A stretch of 64,000 bases of DNA from Phycisphaerae bacterium (GTDB lineage: Bacteria > Planctomycetota > Phycisphaerae > UBA1845): positions 1-64,000 of the forward strand of contig JABWBH010000002.1 in the NCBI GenBank assembly GCA_013360585.1. Reading direction: 5' to 3'. Below, in pieces: positions 26,766-34,659 of this stretch; within the stretch, counting starts at the first letter, position 1, and every line of letters starts with the position of its first letter. The translations under genes were made by a program, and so were the position numbers. Below the pieces are notes generated by a model. The model was not told the DNA's origin. It saw nothing but the letters and a program-made list of their open reading frames with translations, and searched no databases.

Positions 26766-26782
26766 GGCGGGCATAGCCCACC
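26766..26782. repeat. Palindrome GGCGGGC-ATA-GCCCACC
   Basis: A second copy of the same hairpin family, 58 nt from the first, followed by CTACGGG. Confidence 0.55.
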
Positions 26783-27007
26783 CTACGGGTCGGGGGTTGG
26801 GGTCGGGAATCGCCAATCGGGACTCGGGGATCGGGAGTCGGGGAGTGTACATCGTTCAGCGTTCGTTGAGGATGGTGCGGCGAGGGCTGCCGAGGCGGCC
26901 TCATTCGGACGCCGGGGATGAGCGCTCGCGAGCCGCCCTCCGCAGCCGCCTTCGGCGTTGCCGACGCGGCTGCTCAGTCGCCCGTGTGCGGACGGTGCGA
27001 ACCGGGA

Positions 27008-27748
27008 TCACGGTGATTGATCGTGCGAAGCGTCGTCCGGTTTGGCGCCGGGTTTGGTCTTGGCGGCGTCTTCCGGGTCGGGGGTCGGGTTCAGATGGAG
27101 TTCGACCTGCCGCGCGATGATCGTGTCGCGGTCGCGGGAGTTTTCGGCGACGCGCTGCTTCAGGACGGCGAGGCGCTCCTCGAGTCGGCGGATGTCGAGG
27201 ATGCGGCGTTCCTCGACGGCGTCGAAGAGCTTTCCGACGAGGTCGATCAGGAGGGCGCGGGATTTGACGCGGGCGGATTCGTCCTTCGCCAGCATGAATT
27301 CGGCGACGACTTCCTGAATGCGCATCTCGAGATGTTTCTCGCGGATGAGGATCGCCGCGCGGTCGGCGTTCTCGGCCTGCTCCTCGAAGATGGGCATCAA
27401 TTCGACGGCGAGGCGCTCCATCCGCTTGTTGTAGGCGCGGGCGTCGCGCTCTCGCTGGGGTTGAAGCTCGTTCCAGACTTCGGGGAAGCTGCGCTCGACG
27501 AAAAGCTCGAAGCGGCGGCGCTCCTGCGCGGACATGTGCCGCCAGTCGCGCACGGTCAGGACTTCTGCGGTGGCGCCGACCTCCGTGAAGGCGGCGGGGT
27601 CTGCGGGCTTCGCTGATTCGCCCGCCGACTTCTCCCGCTTCGGGGGGGATTCCTGGGCTCGGACCGCGCGCGGAGCGGCGGTCGCGGGTCCGGAGATGAA
27701 GCCTGCGGCGAACATTGTGATCCACAACAAGGCGCCAAGTCTGCTCAT
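27008..27748 (-). CDS. Exported helical protein of unknown function
   Basis: 246 residues from ATG 27748, preceded by GGGAGA; the longer frame begins with a TTG that has no ribosome site. After the signal peptide (GALLWITMFAAGFISGPATA) the protein is rich in Glu, Arg and Ala and almost entirely helical. It probably forms a coiled coil between residues 85 and 230 (FELFVERSFPEVWNEL, ILDIRRLEERLAVLKQRV). It is the third gene of the sigma, membrane-protein, exported-protein operon. Partner unknown. Confidence 0.7.
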   Translation of the reverse strand: MSRLGALLWITMFAAGFISGPATAAPRAVRAQESPPKREKSAGESAKPADPAAFTEVGATAEVLTVRDWRHMSAQERRRFELFVERSFPEVWNELQPQRERDARAYNKRMERLAVELMPIFEEQAENADRAAILIREKHLEMRIQEVVAEFMLAKDESARVKSRALLIDLVGKLFDAVEERRILDIRRLEERLAVLKQRVAENSRDRDTIIARQVELHLNPTPDPEDAAKTKPGAKPDDASHDQSP

Positions 27749-27779
27749 ACGTCGTGTTCTCCCGCCGGGCGTCGCCGGG

Positions 27780-28358
27780 TCAGGTGTCAAAATCCGCCTC
27801 CAGGTCGTGCATCAATTCGTCCAGATCCTCATCCACCGAGCGGATCAAGGCGTCGTCAGCGTCGCGCGGCGGCAGCGCGTACACGCGGTCCTCGAGGGCT
27901 TCAAGCTCCCGCTCGACGTCGTGAAGCGCGCGATCCTGATCGTCCAGCGGCAGGCTGAAGGACGCCATCAGGGCGTCGAACGCACCGAACGTCGCCGGGC
28001 GATTCTCCGTGCGGGCGATCATTCGCCCCAGCGGTGCGGTCATCAGCAGCACGAACCCGGCCGCCGCGGCGATCGCCCCCGCGCGCCGCAGAAGGAGCCG
28101 CCGCGGGCGGGCTTTCGCGGGCGCGGCAACCGGTTGGCGCGTTTCAATCAACGCCGCGCGAACCCGACGTTTGACCCGCGCGGACAAGCCCGGCGGTGCG
28201 ACCACGTCCGCCACCGCCTCCGCGAACCAACGTTCAAGCTCGCCCACGCGAACCGCGCGACGCACCGCCTCCCCATCCGGTCCCGGCGGATCGACCCACA
28301 CATGCCGAAGCTCACGCTCCGCACGTTCGATTTCGAAGATGTCGTCGTCGTAGCTCAT
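27780..28358 (-). CDS. Membrane protein, probable anti-sigma partner
   Basis: 192 residues. An N-terminal soluble part (about 100 residues, with LERWFAEAVADVVAPPGLSARVKRRV) comes before one membrane helix (AGAIAAAAGFVLLMTAPLG). A short acidic C-terminal domain follows (DRVYALPPRDADDALI, DEDLDELMHDLEADFD). Its ATG overlaps the TGA of the sigma-factor gene (ATGA, 28355-28358), so translation is coupled. Gene order and topology match an ECF sigma / anti-sigma pair, but no ZAS zinc motif is seen, so the role is inferred from position. Confidence 0.65.
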   Translation of the reverse strand: MSYDDDIFEIERAERELRHVWVDPPGPDGEAVRRAVRVGELERWFAEAVADVVAPPGLSARVKRRVRAALIETRQPVAAPAKARPRRLLLRRAGAIAAAAGFVLLMTAPLGRMIARTENRPATFGAFDALMASFSLPLDDQDRALHDVERELEALEDRVYALPPRDADDALIRSVDEDLDELMHDLEADFDT

Positions 28359-28966
28359 GCGTCGTCTTTCATCATCTCCCGCAGTTTCTGCAACCCGCGG
28401 TGCGACCTCGCCAGCGCCGTCCCCAGCGGCGTGCCCATCATGTCCGCGATCTGGGCGAAACTCAGGTCCGTGTAATGCCGCAGGAGGATGACCTCCCGCT
28501 CCGCCTCGGGCAGGCGCGTCATCGCCTTCTGAAGGCGGTCCACCTGCTCGGCGCGGTCCAGATTCCGCTCAGCCGCTGCGGGTTCGTCGTCCGCCTCGGA
28601 CTCAAACGCCGCGCCTTCCGCGCCGCCCTCCCCCGCCGAACGCCCCCCGCCGGACATCGGGATCACCACCGCCCGGCGCACGCGCCGAATCCGGTCGCGG
28701 GCCAGATTCGTCGCAATGCGAAAGAGCCACGCCTCGAACTTTCCGTCGTCCACGTAGCTGTCGATCGTCCTTACGACGCGGACAAAAACTTCCTGAACCA
28801 GATCCTCGGCATCCTCGCGGTGTCCCGTCAGTCGGTACAGAAATCCGTAAAGCCTCGCCGAATACAGATCGACAAGCTCATCGAACGCGCCGGCGTCCCC
28901 GGCCTGCGCGCGTACAATCGGCGAGGTCTGCGTCGGCGTCACGGGCATCCGAGGGTTAAACGTCAT
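28355..28966 (-). CDS. ECF-type RNA polymerase sigma factor
   Basis: 203 residues. Region 2 has HREDAEDLVQEVFVRVVRTI and WLFRIATNLARDRIRRVRR; region 4 has RLPEAEREVILLRHYTDLSFAQIADMMGTPLGTALARSHRGLQKLR. A linker of about 50 residues, rich in Gly, Glu and Ala, separates them. The start is unclear. ATG 28966 overlaps the ATG of the divergent DUF309 gene, and ATG 28948 further in also fits. The membrane protein next to it is the likely regulator. Unlike the 7157 sigma factor, this one has no C-terminal tail. Confidence 0.9.
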   Translation of the reverse strand: MTFNPRMPVTPTQTSPIVRAQAGDAGAFDELVDLYSARLYGFLYRLTGHREDAEDLVQEVFVRVVRTIDSYVDDGKFEAWLFRIATNLARDRIRRVRRAVVIPMSGGGRSAGEGGAEGAAFESEADDEPAAAERNLDRAEQVDRLQKAMTRLPEAEREVILLRHYTDLSFAQIADMMGTPLGTALARSHRGLQKLREMMKDDA

Positions 28967-29567
28967 GCGAGCGCATTCATTGCCGACTGATCCGCCGATC
29001 ACCGAGCCTTGTCCGCCGGCGCCGAAACCGGTGTTCCCGCGGTACTGCGGGCGGTCCTTCCCGCGTTATCGGTTCATTCCGGGCGTGCATCCGCACCCGA
29101 CCGCCAGCCCGCTGGGGCACAGCTATCATCCTCGAGGATCGCCGGTACCGGAAGTCGCGCCGTGCAGCCCGGACGGGTGGAAGGGATGCGAGGATTACTT
29201 GTACGGCGCGGACCTTTATAACCACGGATACTGGTGGGAGGCGCATGAGGCGTGGGAGGGGCTCTGGCAGGTCAGCGACAAAGCCGATGTGCTCGGGCGG
29301 TTTCTTCAGGGTTTGATTCAGACGGCCGCCTGTCACCTGAAGATTCTCAAGGCGCACCGTCGCGGGTTCGAGCAGTTGCGGGCGACGAGCGTCAGTCATC
29401 TGGAGTTTGTGCTCGGTCGCGTCGCGGATGCCGCCTATCTGGGCGTGCCGCTCGCCGCGTTCCTTGCGGAGGTGCGATCGTATTTCGCGCTATGCCAGCG
29501 CGTCGCCAACGCCGATCCGGCACACAGCTACGAGCATTATCCCTTTCTGCGCCTTGACTCAGCGTAA
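28965..29567 (+). CDS. DUF309 family protein
   Basis: 200 residues. The C-terminal 130 residues carry the DUF309 hallmarks: a G-A-D-L-Y-N-x-G-Y-W-W-E-A-H-E-A-W-E-G-L-W helix with conserved His/Glu/Trp, and RFLQGLIQTAACHLKI. The N-terminal 65 residues are Pro/Arg-rich and presumably disordered. The family's biochemical role is not established. GAGGG lies 10 nt upstream of ATG 28965. The start codon overlaps that of the divergent sigma factor. At the other end the gene overlaps the glycosyltransferase stop by 9 nt (convergent). Confidence 0.8.
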   Translation: MRAHSLPTDPPITEPCPPAPKPVFPRYCGRSFPRYRFIPGVHPHPTASPLGHSYHPRGSPVPEVAPCSPDGWKGCEDYLYGADLYNHGYWWEAHEAWEGLWQVSDKADVLGRFLQGLIQTAACHLKILKAHRRGFEQLRATSVSHLEFVLGRVADAAYLGVPLAAFLAEVRSYFALCQRVANADPAHSYEHYPFLRLDSA

Positions 29568-31379
29568 TACCGCGGCGCGGGCCGGCGTCGGGATCGAAGG
29601 CGCGGAGCCCGGGGAGGCACCTTCGTAGACGGCCCAGCCCTCACCGGAAGGCGCATCCTCCGCGGGCCTCAACCGGAACTTACGGATGACCTCCGCGAGG
29701 TTCGGCAGGTAGTGATCGCGCCAGGCGTTGTCGCGGGCGAGCGCGAAGACGGCCCGGGTCTTCTCGACGCCGCGCATCCGGGCTGCATGATCGAGCCAGT
29801 TCGACAGCGTGTTCTCATCCGGAGGGATCGGCAGGGCGGGGGCGCCGAGTTCCCAGCCCAGGTAGTCATGAAAATTGCTGAAGACGACGATGTCCGGAGC
29901 GGTATTGCGGGCGAGCCACGCATAAAGACCGGGGGCGTCCGGCGCAAACGCCTGCGCCCAGGCGCCCGAAGGCGCGCGATCCTGACGGGTGTGGCGCCAT
30001 CGTTCAAAGGGCCTTGCCCACGCGTGGAAGACGTTCCAGTGCAGGACGCCGAGCGTCACGAGGAAAACCGCCGCCTGCCCGAACTTGCAGAAGACGCCGA
30101 CGGGACGCATGAGGATTCCGTGGAGGTCCGGACGGCTGACCAGCTTCGCGGCGGCGGCGACGCAGAGGACCGCGAGAATCGGCCGGACCGGTTCGTAATA
30201 TCGACTCAGACCGACGTAGTCGTACTTCGCCCCGAAAAGCGCCGTCGTCAGCACCAGTTCGGCCAGCAGTGCCGCCACGACGGCAAGCCCGATCATCACA
30301 GGGGGATGTCGCAGCGCCTGTCCGGCGCCGGCGAGCCTGAACCGCAGGAGCATCGCTGCGACCAGCGCCGGCGGCATCGCGGCGCACAGCACCGCAACTT
30401 CCGGTCGATGCGGGTAAAGCCCGAAATCGGTCAACCCCGACCACGCCCGCGCGAGGAGGGCCCACGAGAACCGCGCTTCGATGCCGCCGCCGAGATTGAG
30501 TTGCGTCACCGTCGCGTCGTCCGGACCGAAGACACGGTTCAGCGCCAGCAGCGCCAGGATCGGCGTCGCACACCCTCCGACGTACGCAAGTCCGCAGCGG
30601 AACGCCGCGCGACGGCTTTGACACAACACAAGAGCCGCCGCCCCGACGCCGATCGGCACAAAGATCGCCGCGTAGCGGATCCAGAATAACGCGCCGCAGA
30701 CGACGCCGAGAAGCGCCAGACCCGCGACACCCCGCTTCCCGGTTGCTCCGGCGAGGCGATCCTGCGCAAAACACAGGATCCACGGCAGCGCGGCGACGAT
30801 CAGGGTGTCCGTCCTCGGGTTGACGAGGGCAGCGACGCTGACCGAAACTGATGCGGCGATGCATCCCGCCGCGATCGACATCCAACGTCCGCTCACGACG
30901 CGCCGCGCCCAGGTGAACCAACCAACCAGTGCGACGGCACAGGACGCCAGGGCGATCCCGCAGGCGGCGCTCAAGGGCGTGACGCCGCTCACCACGCGCA
31001 CGACCGCGACCAGCAGCGGGTATCCGGCGGGCCACTTCGTCAGGAAGACGAAATCCGCGCGGTATTCCCACGGTTGAAACGGGGCGACGGGATCAAGGCT
31101 CGTCAGCCCGTGTCCGGTCGCAAGGCGCTCCGCGGCAAGCAGCGTGTAACAATAATCAGACTCGACCAGCGGCGCGATCGAAGTTCGCCCCGGAAGCGCC
31201 GCCAGCACGAGGGTTGCGACAACGACCGCCGCCGCCTGCGCCGCGGCAGGTCGAATCTGCGCACCGTGTCCGATCTCGCGCCGCGCCGACGACCCCGGTG
31301 CGGGCATCGACCGGGAGGAAAGCCCTCCTGACGTCGGAGGCGCTGTTTCGCCAACGTACCTGAGTTCCGCGGTGTTCAT
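29559..31379 (-). CDS. Polytopic membrane glycosyltransferase (GT39/ArnT-like, GT-C fold)
   Basis: 606 residues with about ten to twelve membrane helices. The first loop after helix 1 has VESDYCYTLLAAERLATGHGL and LTKWPAGYPLLVA, the conserved acidic and lumenal motif of the GT-C (PMT/ArnT) superfamily, which uses a polyprenyl-phosphate sugar donor. The C-terminal 150 residues are soluble (FSNFHDYLGWELGAPALPIP). The donor-making gene is plausibly the GT2 enzyme opposite (31530). The frame is open far upstream in other genes' sequence, but ATG 31379 is the sensible start. Specificity unknown. Confidence 0.75.
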   Translation of the reverse strand: MNTAELRYVGETAPPTSGGLSSRSMPAPGSSARREIGHGAQIRPAAAQAAAVVVATLVLAALPGRTSIAPLVESDYCYTLLAAERLATGHGLTSLDPVAPFQPWEYRADFVFLTKWPAGYPLLVAVVRVVSGVTPLSAACGIALASCAVALVGWFTWARRVVSGRWMSIAAGCIAASVSVSVAALVNPRTDTLIVAALPWILCFAQDRLAGATGKRGVAGLALLGVVCGALFWIRYAAIFVPIGVGAAALVLCQSRRAAFRCGLAYVGGCATPILALLALNRVFGPDDATVTQLNLGGGIEARFSWALLARAWSGLTDFGLYPHRPEVAVLCAAMPPALVAAMLLRFRLAGAGQALRHPPVMIGLAVVAALLAELVLTTALFGAKYDYVGLSRYYEPVRPILAVLCVAAAAKLVSRPDLHGILMRPVGVFCKFGQAAVFLVTLGVLHWNVFHAWARPFERWRHTRQDRAPSGAWAQAFAPDAPGLYAWLARNTAPDIVVFSNFHDYLGWELGAPALPIPPDENTLSNWLDHAARMRGVEKTRAVFALARDNAWRDHYLPNLAEVIRKFRLRPAEDAPSGEGWAVYEGASPGSAPSIPTPARAAVLR

Positions 31380-31529
31380 GTCATCCGGCACTTTGCCGAG
31401 GTCGGTGTCCGACGAGCGCGTCGACTTCCGCCGGTCGCCCCACGACGTCGCCTGACGTTTATCGGCCCTCAGCGAGACGAGTTTCACGGACTCAACCTGA
31501 GGCAGGCTCAGGTCGATGATTATTGGAAC

Positions 31530-32954
31530 ATGCAATTGACGATCGTCATCCCGGCGCTGAATGAAGAAGGCGCGATCGAGTCGATCATCCGCCGGACGCT
31601 CGACGCCCGCTCGCACATCATTGACCGGTCGCCGGTGACCGCCGTCGAAATCGTCGTGGTCAGCGACGGATCGACGGATCGCACGGCTGAGATCGCCGGG
31701 CGCTACGCGGCGGAAGGACTCATCCACCTTATTATATTCGATCACAACCGCGGGTACGGCGCGGCGATCAAGGCCGGGTTCGAGCGCGGACACGGGCAGC
31801 TCGTCGGATTCCTCGACGCGGACGGGACGTGCGACCCGCGGTTCTTCGCGGACCTGTGTCGGGCGATGTTCGAGGCGGATGCACACGTCGCGATCGGATC
31901 CCGTCTGCACGGGGACAGCCGGATGCCGCGTGTGCGACGGATCGGCAACCGGATCTACGCGATGATCCTCGGCCTGCTGTCCAACCGGTTCGTGACGGAC
32001 ACGGCAAGCGGCATGAGAGTGATCCGGCGGGACGTTCTGGCGCATTTGTATCCGCTGCCCGACGGTCTGAACTTCACGCCGGCGATGAGCGCCCGGGTTC
32101 TGATGGACGGCGCGCTGCGGATCGCGGAGCGCCGGATGCCTTATCACGAGCGCGTCGGGCGCTCGAAGCTGTCGGTGCTGCGGGACGGCGTTCGCTTTCT
32201 TCAGACGATCGGCCAGATGGCGCTGGCGTGGAACCCCGGTCGCGTCTTCGGCGCCGGTGCGGCGGCGTGCCTGCTGTTGATGACGTTGCTGGCGCTGCAT
32301 CCGCTCGAGCAGTGGTTCCGCGTCGGCGCGTTCGAGGAAGGCGCAATTTACCGACTGCTGTTCTGTGCTTGGCTGGGGTGCGTCGGGGGCGTGCTTCTGT
32401 CGTCCAAGGTGATCGTCCGCCAGATCGCCGAGTTGTCCGCCGTCGCCGGTGAGCGGGACCTGCGTGGCGCGGGCGCGGGGGCGGATCCGGGAGAGTCGGT
32501 CCTGAGGTCAGGCGCGGCTGCGTCGATGCCGGGAGCATCCGGCAGCTACGTCGGACACCTCCTCGATCGCGTGTACACGCTCCCGGTGGTGTCGATCATC
32601 GCGGCGATCGCGCTGGTTCCGCTGACGGTGCTGATCGGACCGGGGCTGTGGACGCGCCTGACGGACGGGCGGATGACGGTTCACTGGTCGCGCGTCGTTC
32701 TGGCCGGTCTGATCGCGTTCAACCTGGCGCAGATGCTCGCCACGACGCTCATCACGAACGCCCTGCGTTTTCACGCCGAGCGCCGACGCCGGGCGAACGA
32801 CGCTCCTGCCACCCCGATCGGCGCTCCCTCGATTGAGATGCTCGCGGAATCCTGCACCCTTCGCCGTGACATCGCCTACCTCGACTCCGGCGAACGACCG
32901 AACCGCGCCCGAGGGGAAGCGGACCGCGCCGTCGTAGCCGAACCGCACCCGTGA
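31530..32954 (+). CDS. Family 2 glycosyltransferase, dolichyl-phosphate-mannose/GT2-like, membrane
   Basis: 474 residues. Residues 1-240 are a GT2 domain: IVIPALNEEGAI, VVSDGSTDRT, FDHNRGYGAAIKAGFERG, GFLDADGTCDPRF (DxD-like), GSRLHGDSRMP. Four C-terminal membrane helices follow, at about 240-260, 285-300, 355-375 and 395-415. Such enzymes load sugars onto polyprenyl phosphate for GT-C enzymes, and one lies divergently next door. No SD is evident before ATG 31530. The last ~20 residues are encoded by the dispersed repeat at 32900-33040 (GERPNRARGEADRAVVAEPHP), so the tail is probably accidental. Confidence 0.8.
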   Translation: MQLTIVIPALNEEGAIESIIRRTLDARSHIIDRSPVTAVEIVVVSDGSTDRTAEIAGRYAAEGLIHLIIFDHNRGYGAAIKAGFERGHGQLVGFLDADGTCDPRFFADLCRAMFEADAHVAIGSRLHGDSRMPRVRRIGNRIYAMILGLLSNRFVTDTASGMRVIRRDVLAHLYPLPDGLNFTPAMSARVLMDGALRIAERRMPYHERVGRSKLSVLRDGVRFLQTIGQMALAWNPGRVFGAGAAACLLLMTLLALHPLEQWFRVGAFEEGAIYRLLFCAWLGCVGGVLLSSKVIVRQIAELSAVAGERDLRGAGAGADPGESVLRSGAAASMPGASGSYVGHLLDRVYTLPVVSIIAAIALVPLTVLIGPGLWTRLTDGRMTVHWSRVVLAGLIAFNLAQMLATTLITNALRFHAERRRRANDAPATPIGAPSIEMLAESCTLRRDIAYLDSGERPNRARGEADRAVVAEPHP

Positions 32955-33040
32955 GGAAGCGGGTTCCACCGCCCGAATCCGAACCGCGCGAGGAAGCGGG
33001 TTCCGCCGCCCGAATCCGAACCGCGCCCGTGAGAACGCAG
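32900..33040 (+). repeat. Array of four ~40-nt repeat cores
   Basis: The cores GAACCGCGCCCGTGAGGAAGCGGG (or close variants) begin at 32900, 32940, 32981 and 33018. Copies two and three share the tail TTCC(A/G)CCGCCCGAATCC. The array begins inside the 3' end of the GT2 gene and runs past its stop. Spacers are too short and too similar for CRISPR. Confidence 0.65.
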
Positions 33041-33218
33041 CTCGCCGGTACTCGGACGCCTTCGTCAAAGCCAGTCACGGACCCGACTCTAAGACGTCTG
33101 GGTCATCGGTCATCGCCGCCGATCCCGCACTCCTGGAGCGGCGCCGCCTTCAGCGCTATCATGCGCCGCACGCCGGTCGCGCGGGCGGACTTGCGCGGGG
33201 GCTGAGGCGGAGTTCGCA

Positions 33219-34487
33219 ATGCGCAGGCTGGGCATCTGGTTGATCGGCGCCGGCGGTTACGTCGGAAGCGTGACGGCGCTCGGACTGTCCGCGATGCGCC
33301 GGGGGTTGGTCCCGTCCGTCGCCTTGGTTTCCGATCACGAGGCGTTCCGCCGTGCCGGATTGACTGCGTTCGACGAGATCGTCTTCGGCGGACACGAGGT
33401 CCGGCGGGACGGCGTAGGTCTCGTTGAGAACTGCACTGGGTTTTCCGCAATCGTCAGCCCGGACCTGCTGCGCCAATGCCGCGCGGACCTTCAGCGCTGG
33501 CAGCGGAACATCCGGCGCGGAACCTTGCAGGGTGATGGGTTCCGACCCGCCGCCGGGCGATCGAACGCGCGATCAGCCGAGCGACGGAACCCCGATGCGT
33601 CCGGTGCGGCCGCGGTCGAGCGCCTGACGGCCGATCTTCTGGCGTTCCGGTCAGCGCACAAGCTCTCGAACGTCGTCGTGATCAACGTCGCCCGCACCGA
33701 GCCTGTCCGGCGAAGCGTCACGAGGTTGTCATCGTGGGACCGTCTTCAGAAGCGCCTCGCCCGGCGCGGTCCGTCGCCGCTTCCGGCGAGCAGTCTTTAT
33801 GCGCTCGCAGCGATCGAGTCCGGCTGCGCCTACGTCAACTTTACGCCGTCCGTCGGGATTGATCTCCCCGTGCTGCGCCGTCGGGCGGATGAGCGGGGCC
33901 TGCCTTACATGGGGCGCGACGGCAAGACGGGGGAGACGCTGGTCAAGTCCGTGCTCGCGCCGCTGTTCATGATGCGCCGGCTGAACGTCCTGTCCTGGCT
34001 GGGGTACAACCTGCTGGGCAACCCGGACGGGCAGGCGCTGGCTGACCCTCAGGTGCGACGGGCGAAGCAGCAGACGAAGGATCAGACGCTCCGGCGCCTG
34101 CTGGGCGGCGCCGGCCGGGCTTCCGGCGACCTGACGACGCGCGTCGGGATCGACTACGTTCCCTCGCTGGGCGACCGGAAGCTGGCGTGGAACTACATCC
34201 ACTTCGAAGGCTTCCTCGGCGCGAGGATGTCGCTGGAGTTCCGCTGGCACGGGGTGGACTCGCTGCTCGCCGCGCCGCTGGTGCTGGACCTTGCCCGCTT
34301 CACCGAACTGGAGCTGCGCCGCAGCGCCGCCGGTGCGATGCCCCACCTCGCCTTCTTCTTCAAGGCTCCGATGCAGACCCGCGAGTTCGCCCTGCACCGA
34401 CAGTGGGACGCACTGGTCAGCCACGTCAATACCGGCTGCCCCGCCCCTGACGCTGAAGGCGATGATCCGGCGTTCGTGCGGGGGTGA
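33219..34487 (+). CDS. Inositol-3-phosphate synthase (myo-inositol-1-phosphate synthase)
   Basis: A 422-residue, NAD-dependent enzyme that turns glucose 6-phosphate into inositol 3-phosphate. The Rossmann loop is IWLIGAGGYVGS. The central region has ESGCAYVNFTPSVG and the strongly conserved MGRDGKTGETLVKSVLAPLFMMRRL, then SWLGYNLLGNPDG, with the active-site lysines. GGAG lies 9 nt before ATG 33219. It is shorter than the eukaryotic enzyme (about 530) but matches the bacterial type. With the two glycosyltransferases next to it, it may feed inositol lipids or an inositol-containing glycan. Confidence 0.9.
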   Translation: MRRLGIWLIGAGGYVGSVTALGLSAMRRGLVPSVALVSDHEAFRRAGLTAFDEIVFGGHEVRRDGVGLVENCTGFSAIVSPDLLRQCRADLQRWQRNIRRGTLQGDGFRPAAGRSNARSAERRNPDASGAAAVERLTADLLAFRSAHKLSNVVVINVARTEPVRRSVTRLSSWDRLQKRLARRGPSPLPASSLYALAAIESGCAYVNFTPSVGIDLPVLRRRADERGLPYMGRDGKTGETLVKSVLAPLFMMRRLNVLSWLGYNLLGNPDGQALADPQVRRAKQQTKDQTLRRLLGGAGRASGDLTTRVGIDYVPSLGDRKLAWNYIHFEGFLGARMSLEFRWHGVDSLLAAPLVLDLARFTELELRRSAAGAMPHLAFFFKAPMQTREFALHRQWDALVSHVNTGCPAPDAEGDDPAFVRG

Positions 34488-34659
34488 ATTCGGGGCCTCC
34501 GCCGAACCTTGGCCCCGTCAGCGGCGTACCCTACAATGCCCGGCCCGACGGACGGACCTCGGTCAGGGGCGCCGTCGGGGAAGGTCGGGCAGGGCGGAAC
34601 CTCGTCGCACACGGGGCGGCGGTGGCGGTAAAGTCAATCAGCAAGGAATGCAGCGGAAC

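Larger units (their letters stand above)
26696..27007. other. 312-nt intergenic region with hairpin repeats
   Basis: No gene seen. It lies between convergent genes and holds two GGCGGGC/GCCCGCC palindromes and G-rich GGGATCGGGAGTCGGGG-like tracts. Confidence 0.5.

Noticed and set aside
28355-29002. Longer sigma-factor start at 29002
   Set aside because: It is a GTG without a ribosome site and would overlap the DUF309 gene even more. 28966 or 28948 is preferred.
32900-33040. Possible CRISPR array
   Set aside because: The repeats are imperfect and the intervening sequences are alike and too short. No cas gene is in the window.
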